Assembly: GCA_903954205.1 (NCBI GenBank)
Contig: CAJBMR010000358.1
Coordinates: 1 to 9,164 of the forward strand
Source: an uncultured bacterium
Lineage (GTDB): Bacteria; Actinomycetota; Actinomycetes; S36-B12
Length of the DNA stretch: 9,164 bases
Reading direction: 5' to 3'
Shown one piece after another: positions 5,675 to 9,164 of the stretch. The position numbers and the translations under genes are program-made. The stretch's first letter is position 1, and each line of letters opens with the position of its first letter. The notes under the pieces are model-generated. The model was given only the letters and a program-made list of their open reading frames with translations, did not search any database and was not told where the DNA came from.

Positions 5675-7087
5675 TCAGCTATCGAAGCCGAGACCGATGC
5701 GGTCCAGGGTGCGCAGCCACAGGTTGCGCCGCCCCTCATTGCGATCCGCCTTGTCAATGGACCTGCGCGTGATCCCAATCCCGATCCCGCGGATCGGCTC
5801 CGGCGGGAACGGGATCGGCTTGGTCCGCACCATCTCGAGGGCAGTGCGCTCGGTGCTCTGCCCCGCGAGCATGTCCAGCATCACCTGCGCCCCGAAGCGG
5901 CTCGCACCGACACCGAGGCCGGTGAAGCCCAGGCTGTAGGAGAGTTTGCCGTCGTACGCCGTGCCCCAGAAGGCGCTGAAGCGCGAGCAGGTGTCGATGG
6001 CGCCCGCCCAGGCATGGGTGAAGCGCAGGCCGTCGAGCTGCGGGAAGGTGTAGCGGAAGTGCTCGGAGAGCCGGGCAAAGGGCGCGCCCTGCCGCTCGTG
6101 CATGGGGTTGAAGCCGCCGTAGTAGCTCGCGTCGTAGCCGCCCCACAGGATCCGGCCGTCCTCGCTCATGCGGTAGTAGTGGAACTGGTTGCCCGCGTCG
6201 CCGATGCCGACTCGATCCTCCCAACCGATGGCGGCTCGCTGATCGCGAGACAACGGCTCGGTCATGAGCACGGAGTCATAGACGGGCACGACGTAGTGCC
6301 CCAGACGCTTGAGCAGCGGCGGGAATGCGCTCGTCGCGAGAGCCACGCGACCGGCACGCACCGATCCGAAGTCCGTCTTCACGTGCAGACCGGATCCTGA
6401 GCGCTCCAGGCCCGTGACGCGGGTGTTCTCGTGCACGCTGACACCGGCACGCTCGGCCGCGGCCGCGAGGCCCCAGGACATCCGCGCGGGGTCGACCATG
6501 ACCACGCTGTCACGGTCGAGCACGCCCGCCCGGTAGGTCGGTGAGTCGACCCGCGCGCGCACCTGGTCCCGGTCGAGGAACTCGTAGCCGAGGCCCAGGG
6601 CTGCTGCTTCCTCCACCATCTCGCGCAGGTCGGCGACCTGGTAGTCCTCGACTGCCACATCGAGCTCGCCCGAGCGCACGAGGTCGCAGTCGATTCCCTC
6701 GTCGCGAATCACGCCCACGATGCCCTCGAGATTGGCCTGCCCCTGGCGCACGAGCTCGGGCATCTCCCCCGGCCAGCGCGCAAGGCCATTGGGCAGCCCG
6801 TGGGTGAGCGACGCGGCGACGAACCCGCCATTGCGGCCCGATGCACCTTCGGCAATGCGCTGTCCTTCGAGGAGCACCACGGACCAGTCCGGGAATCGAC
6901 GGCGTGCCTCATATGCCGCCCAGAGGCCGCTCAAGCCTCCGCCGACCACCACAAGGTCGGCCTGGATATCGCCGGTGAGCGCGGGCCTCGGCGCCGGACG
7001 ATCCGCGCGATCGAGCCAGTAGGGGCGATGCACGACGTCCGCCAGGGCGGCACGCGCTGGCGCGGAGACAGTGTCGGGGAAGGGCAT
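5675..7087 (-). CDS. puuB: FAD-dependent amine oxidoreductase, PuuB-like (gamma-glutamylputrescine oxidase type)
   Basis: This is a DAO-family flavoprotein that probably oxidises a primary or secondary amine to an aldehyde or imine, with reoxidation by oxygen or another acceptor. The FAD Rossmann motif VVGGGLSG (47-54) is followed by Glu74 in VVLLEG, which would hold the ribose, and by GASGRNGGFVAAS (81-93), a PuuB-type block. YSLGFTGLGVGASRFGAQVML near the C-terminus is the second FAD-contacting block. The 470 residues exceed E. coli PuuB (about 426): there is an N-terminal lead of about 40 residues and a C-terminal extension ending RRNLWLRTLDRIGLGFDS. No signal peptide or membrane segment is seen, so it is cytoplasmic. 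It starts 5 bases after the potC stop. The context suggests putrescine, gamma-glutamylputrescine or spermidine as substrate. No PuuA-like ligase or aldehyde dehydrogenase is in the window, so the gamma-glutamyl route is not shown. Other DAO substrates such as sarcosine or glycine are less likely. Confidence 0.8.
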   Translation of the reverse strand: MPFPDTVSAPARAALADVVHRPYWLDRADRPAPRPALTGDIQADLVVVGGGLSGLWAAYEARRRFPDWSVVLLEGQRIAEGASGRNGGFVAASLTHGLPNGLARWPGEMPELVRQGQANLEGIVGVIRDEGIDCDLVRSGELDVAVEDYQVADLREMVEEAAALGLGYEFLDRDQVRARVDSPTYRAGVLDRDSVVMVDPARMSWGLAAAAERAGVSVHENTRVTGLERSGSGLHVKTDFGSVRAGRVALATSAFPPLLKRLGHYVVPVYDSVLMTEPLSRDQRAAIGWEDRVGIGDAGNQFHYYRMSEDGRILWGGYDASYYGGFNPMHERQGAPFARLSEHFRYTFPQLDGLRFTHAWAGAIDTCSRFSAFWGTAYDGKLSYSLGFTGLGVGASRFGAQVMLDMLAGQSTERTALEMVRTKPIPFPPEPIRGIGIGITRRSIDKADRNEGRRNLWLRTLDRIGLGFDS

Positions 7088-7092
7088 GCCGA

Positions 7093-7899
7093 TCAGCCTG
7101 CTGCGGCGCTCTCCATCTTGCGCCGCCTCCGCGAACTGATGACCTGTGCGGAGACCACGGTGACCAGCGCGAGCACGAAGACGAGCGTGGCGAGGGCGTT
7201 GACCTGGACCGGGATGCCGCGCTGAGCGGCGCCCCAGATATAGATCGGGAAGGTCACCAGGGTCCCGGCGTTGAACGCGCTGATGATGTAGTCATCGAAG
7301 GAGAGACTGAAGCCCAGCAGCGCAGCGCCGAGGATGCCCGGCAGGACAAGCGGGAAGGTGACGTAGCGGAACGTCGCCTTCGGATCGGCGTAGAGGTCGC
7401 GCGCCGCCTCCTCCAAACGCGGGTCCATCCCCTGGAGCCGTGCCTTCACCGTGACGACGACGAAGCTGATGATGAACATGATGTGCGCGATGGTCACGGT
7501 CCAGAAGCCGAGCGGGAAGGCCAGGTTGAGGAAGAGGGCCAGCAGGCTCGACCCCAGCACGACCTCGGGAGTCGCCATGGGCAGGAAGATGAGCAGGTTG
7601 GTCGTCGATCGTCCACGGAAGCGATACCGCACGAGCGCGAAGGCGATCATGGTGCCGAGGATCGTGCCGAAGACAGTTGCGATCAGGCCGATCTGGATGC
7701 TTGTGACGAAGGATCCGCAGACACCCGGCACACCGCAGATGTTCTGCCAGGCCTCCAGCGAGAACTGGTTCCACGACACATTGAACTTGCCCTCGGGCTT
7801 GTTGAAACTGAGGATCGCCACCACCGAGATGGGGACGAAGAGATAGATCAGGACCAGGATCCCGATGATGGGAATGAGGTTCTTCCGCAGCCAACGCAT
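7093..7899 (-). CDS. potC: Spermidine/putrescine ABC importer permease PotC
   Basis: This is an inner-membrane subunit of a polyamine-type ABC importer (268 residues, the normal size). Segments are near 8-31, 64-90, 100-127, 132-152, 186-208 and 234-255, giving six membrane helices. The cytoplasmic EAA loop that couples to the ATPase reads EEAARDLYADPKATFRYVTFPL (163-184, written here in part order E164-A165-A166 then TFPL). The conserved Gly position holds Thr176; E. coli PotC also lacks that Gly. SFDDYIISAF and the C-terminal VNALATLVFVLALV strongly resemble E. coli PotC. The external loop after the first helix has two cysteines (Cys55, Cys61). The ATG at 7899 overlaps the potB stop by one base (TGATG), with GGAGG at 7914-7910 10 bases upstream. 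It pairs with PotB to form the translocation channel. Substrate could be putrescine, spermidine or a related cation such as agmatine. Confidence 0.92.
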   Translation of the reverse strand: MRWLRKNLIPIIGILVLIYLFVPISVVAILSFNKPEGKFNVSWNQFSLEAWQNICGVPGVCGSFVTSIQIGLIATVFGTILGTMIAFALVRYRFRGRSTTNLLIFLPMATPEVVLGSSLLALFLNLAFPLGFWTVTIAHIMFIISFVVVTVKARLQGMDPRLEEAARDLYADPKATFRYVTFPLVLPGILGAALLGFSLSFDDYIISAFNAGTLVTFPIYIWGAAQRGIPVQVNALATLVFVLALVTVVSAQVISSRRRRKMESAAAG

Positions 7900-8798
7900 C
7901 AGACGAGATCCTCCGTGCCTGCGCGCCGGATATAGACGAACACCACGGTGAGGATGATCGCCATCAGGATGAAGGACAGCGCGCTCGCGGTCGGATAGTC
8001 GCGGAATTGCAGGAAGTTGGTCTGGATCGCGTTGCCCACCATGCGATCGCTCGGGGCACCGAGCAGCGTGGCATTGATGTAGTCACCCGAAGCCGGGATG
8101 AAGGTGAGCAGCGTGCCCGCCACGACACCCGGCAGGCTGAGCGGCCAGACCACCTTCCGGAAGCCCGTGAAGGGTGATGCATAAAGGTCGCTCGCCGCCT
8201 CGATGAGACGAGGATCGATGCGCTCCAGGGCGGCGTAGAGGGGCAGGATCATGAAGGGCAGGAAGTTGTACGTCAGGCCGAGCACCACCGCGATGGGAGT
8301 GTTGAGGATCCGATTCTCCGGCAGCAGGTGCAAGGCGTTGAAGAAGCTCGTGATGAAGCCCTCATCGGCGAGGATCGTGCGCCAGGCATAGGTGCGCAGG
8401 AGGAACGACGCGAAGAACGGCGCCACGACGAGGACGAGGAGCAGGGCGCGCCACTTGCCGGCCCGGAAGGCGATGAAGTAGGCGAGCGGGTAGGCGATGA
8501 TCAGGGCGAGCACGGTCGCGATGCCGGAGTAGATGAAGGACTTGATGAAGACCGGCCAGTACTCCTGCAGCGCGGTGAGGTAGTTGCCGACCTGGAATCC
8601 CGGCTGGTAGACCCCCGCCTTGTCCGTGGGTGCCTGGAGACTGGTGAAGAAGAGCGACACCAGCGGGATGACGAAGAAGATCGCCAGCCACGCGATGCCG
8701 GGCAGGAGCAGCAGGTACGCCGTGCGCGGACGGCGCTGCGCCGCTGCACCGGACACGACGACCCCGGATCCCCCGGCCGTGGGAGCGAGAGCCGGCAT
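7899..8798 (-). CDS. potB: Spermidine/putrescine ABC importer permease PotB
   Basis: This is the partner inner-membrane permease of a PotABCD-type polyamine importer (299 residues). After a polar N-terminus of about 26 residues come membrane segments near 27-53, 86-111, 117-135, 167-190, 222-240 and 272-291. The ATPase-coupling EAA loop starts at Glu200-Ala201-Ala202 and keeps its conserved Gly212, ending in WPLSLPG. TYNFLPFMILPLYAALE and the GNAIQTNFLQFRDYP region match the corresponding E. coli PotB segments in order and spacing. Start choice: the frame stays open to 8864, but those extra 22 residues lie inside potA and are Ser/Arg-rich without family resemblance. ATG at 8798 comes one base after the potA stop (TGAGATG), as expected for a coupled operon. 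It overlaps potC by one base. Confidence 0.92.
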   Translation of the reverse strand: MPALAPTAGGSGVVVSGAAAQRRPRTAYLLLLPGIAWLAIFFVIPLVSLFFTSLQAPTDKAGVYQPGFQVGNYLTALQEYWPVFIKSFIYSGIATVLALIIAYPLAYFIAFRAGKWRALLLVLVVAPFFASFLLRTYAWRTILADEGFITSFFNALHLLPENRILNTPIAVVLGLTYNFLPFMILPLYAALERIDPRLIEAASDLYASPFTGFRKVVWPLSLPGVVAGTLLTFIPASGDYINATLLGAPSDRMVGNAIQTNFLQFRDYPTASALSFILMAIILTVVFVYIRRAGTEDLV

Positions 8799-8799
8799 C

Positions 8800-9164
8800 T
8801 CAGGCCGCCGGCGGGACGTCGAGGCCGAAGGTGTGCTCGGGCGCCCAGTGGATGACGACCTCATCGCCGGCGCGCAGGATGTCGGCCGAGCGATTCTGCT
8901 CGAAGATCATCCACTCGTCGCCCCAGCTCGTCATGACGAGGTACTGGGTGGAGACTCCCGTAAACGACGCATCGGTCACCTTGCCGGTGACCCGGTTGTG
9001 GCGGTCGGGCACCGCCGCGCCACCGATCGCCACCGCAAGTTTCTCCGGCCGCACGCCGACGAGGATGGCCCCCTCCGCGCGCGTGGATCGAGCGGCCGGC
9101 ACGGTGAAGGACGCGCCGTACGCAGAGACGACAAGGTCATCGCCAGAGCGACCCGACACAGTGC
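8800..9164 (-). CDS. potA: Polyamine importer ATPase PotA, C-terminal TOBE region only (5' part outside window)
   Basis: The last 120 codons of an ABC importer ATPase are visible; the nucleotide-binding domain (Walker A, signature, Walker B) lies beyond the right edge. The fragment has the C-terminal beta-barrel regulatory region of the PotA/MalK type. LVGVRPEKLAV is the hallmark TOBE_2 motif. The strands around VTGKVTDASFTGVSTQYLVM and the final GDEVVIHWAPEHTFGLD fit the same domain, which contacts the other subunit and tunes ATPase activity. The open frame continues to the window edge, so the ATG at 9159-9157 reading frame position is a codon for Val, not a start. The gene precedes potB by one base. 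The assignment to PotA rather than another TOBE-type ATPase rests on the two adjoining PotB and PotC genes. Confidence 0.88.
   Translation of the reverse strand, partial: TVSGRSGDDLVVSAYGASFTVPAARSTRAEGAILVGVRPEKLAVAIGGAAVPDRHNRVTGKVTDASFTGVSTQYLVMTSWGDEWMIFEQNRSADILRAGDEVVIHWAPEHTFGLDVPPAA

Noticed and set aside
8799..8864. Extra 22 residues at the N-terminus of PotB from an ATG at 8864
   Set aside because: They overlap the potA TOBE coding sequence, are Ser/Arg-rich, and the ATG at 8798 fits the coupled junction one base after the potA stop.
1..9164. CRISPR arrays, tRNA genes, transposases, direct repeats or phage attachment sites
   Set aside because: No repeated units, tRNA-like fold, transposase motif or flanking repeat was seen; almost all bases are accounted for by housekeeping or metabolic genes.

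Overview
This window looks like a chromosomal stretch from a high-GC Gram-positive bacterium (Actinomycetota). The signs are strongly G/C-biased third codon positions, GTG starts, the pairing of dxr with an M50 site-2 protease gene (a typical actinobacterial order, usually followed by ispG), and proteins whose tails and loops resemble actinobacterial homologues. It is almost fully coding. The largest gap without a gene is about 36 bases. I see no RNA gene, insertion sequence, phage gene, CRISPR array or clear sign of recent transfer.

Left region (1-2009, minus strand): dxr, the second enzyme of the MEP isoprenoid pathway, is followed with a 4-base ATGA overlap by a Rip1/RseP-type intramembrane metalloprotease gene that runs off the left edge. 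Middle (2036-3379, plus strand): gabT, a 4-aminobutyrate aminotransferase, starts only 26 bases from the dxr start and is divergent from it. A near-perfect inverted repeat (3381-3413) follows gabT and is shared with the gene converging from the right.

Right region (3416-9164, minus strand): a tightly packed operon. In transcription order it reads potA (only the C-terminal TOBE part is in the window), potB, potC, a PuuB-like FAD amine oxidoreductase, an agmatinase-family ureohydrolase, and a saccharopine-dehydrogenase-like NAD(P) oxidoreductase. Junctions are +1, -1, +5, +16 and -4 bases.

Read together, the right region and gabT form a polyamine/agmatine uptake and breakdown locus. An ABC importer brings in putrescine, spermidine or agmatine. 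The ureohydrolase would release urea from agmatine to give putrescine. The FAD enzyme would oxidise putrescine or a derivative to an aldehyde, and GabT would move the amino group of the resulting GABA to 2-oxoglutarate. The aldehyde dehydrogenases, the substrate-binding protein and the ATPase domain of PotA are not in the window and may lie to the right. The least explained member is the saccharopine-dehydrogenase-like protein, whose relatives include carboxy(nor)spermidine dehydrogenases. It is the best candidate for new biochemistry here.
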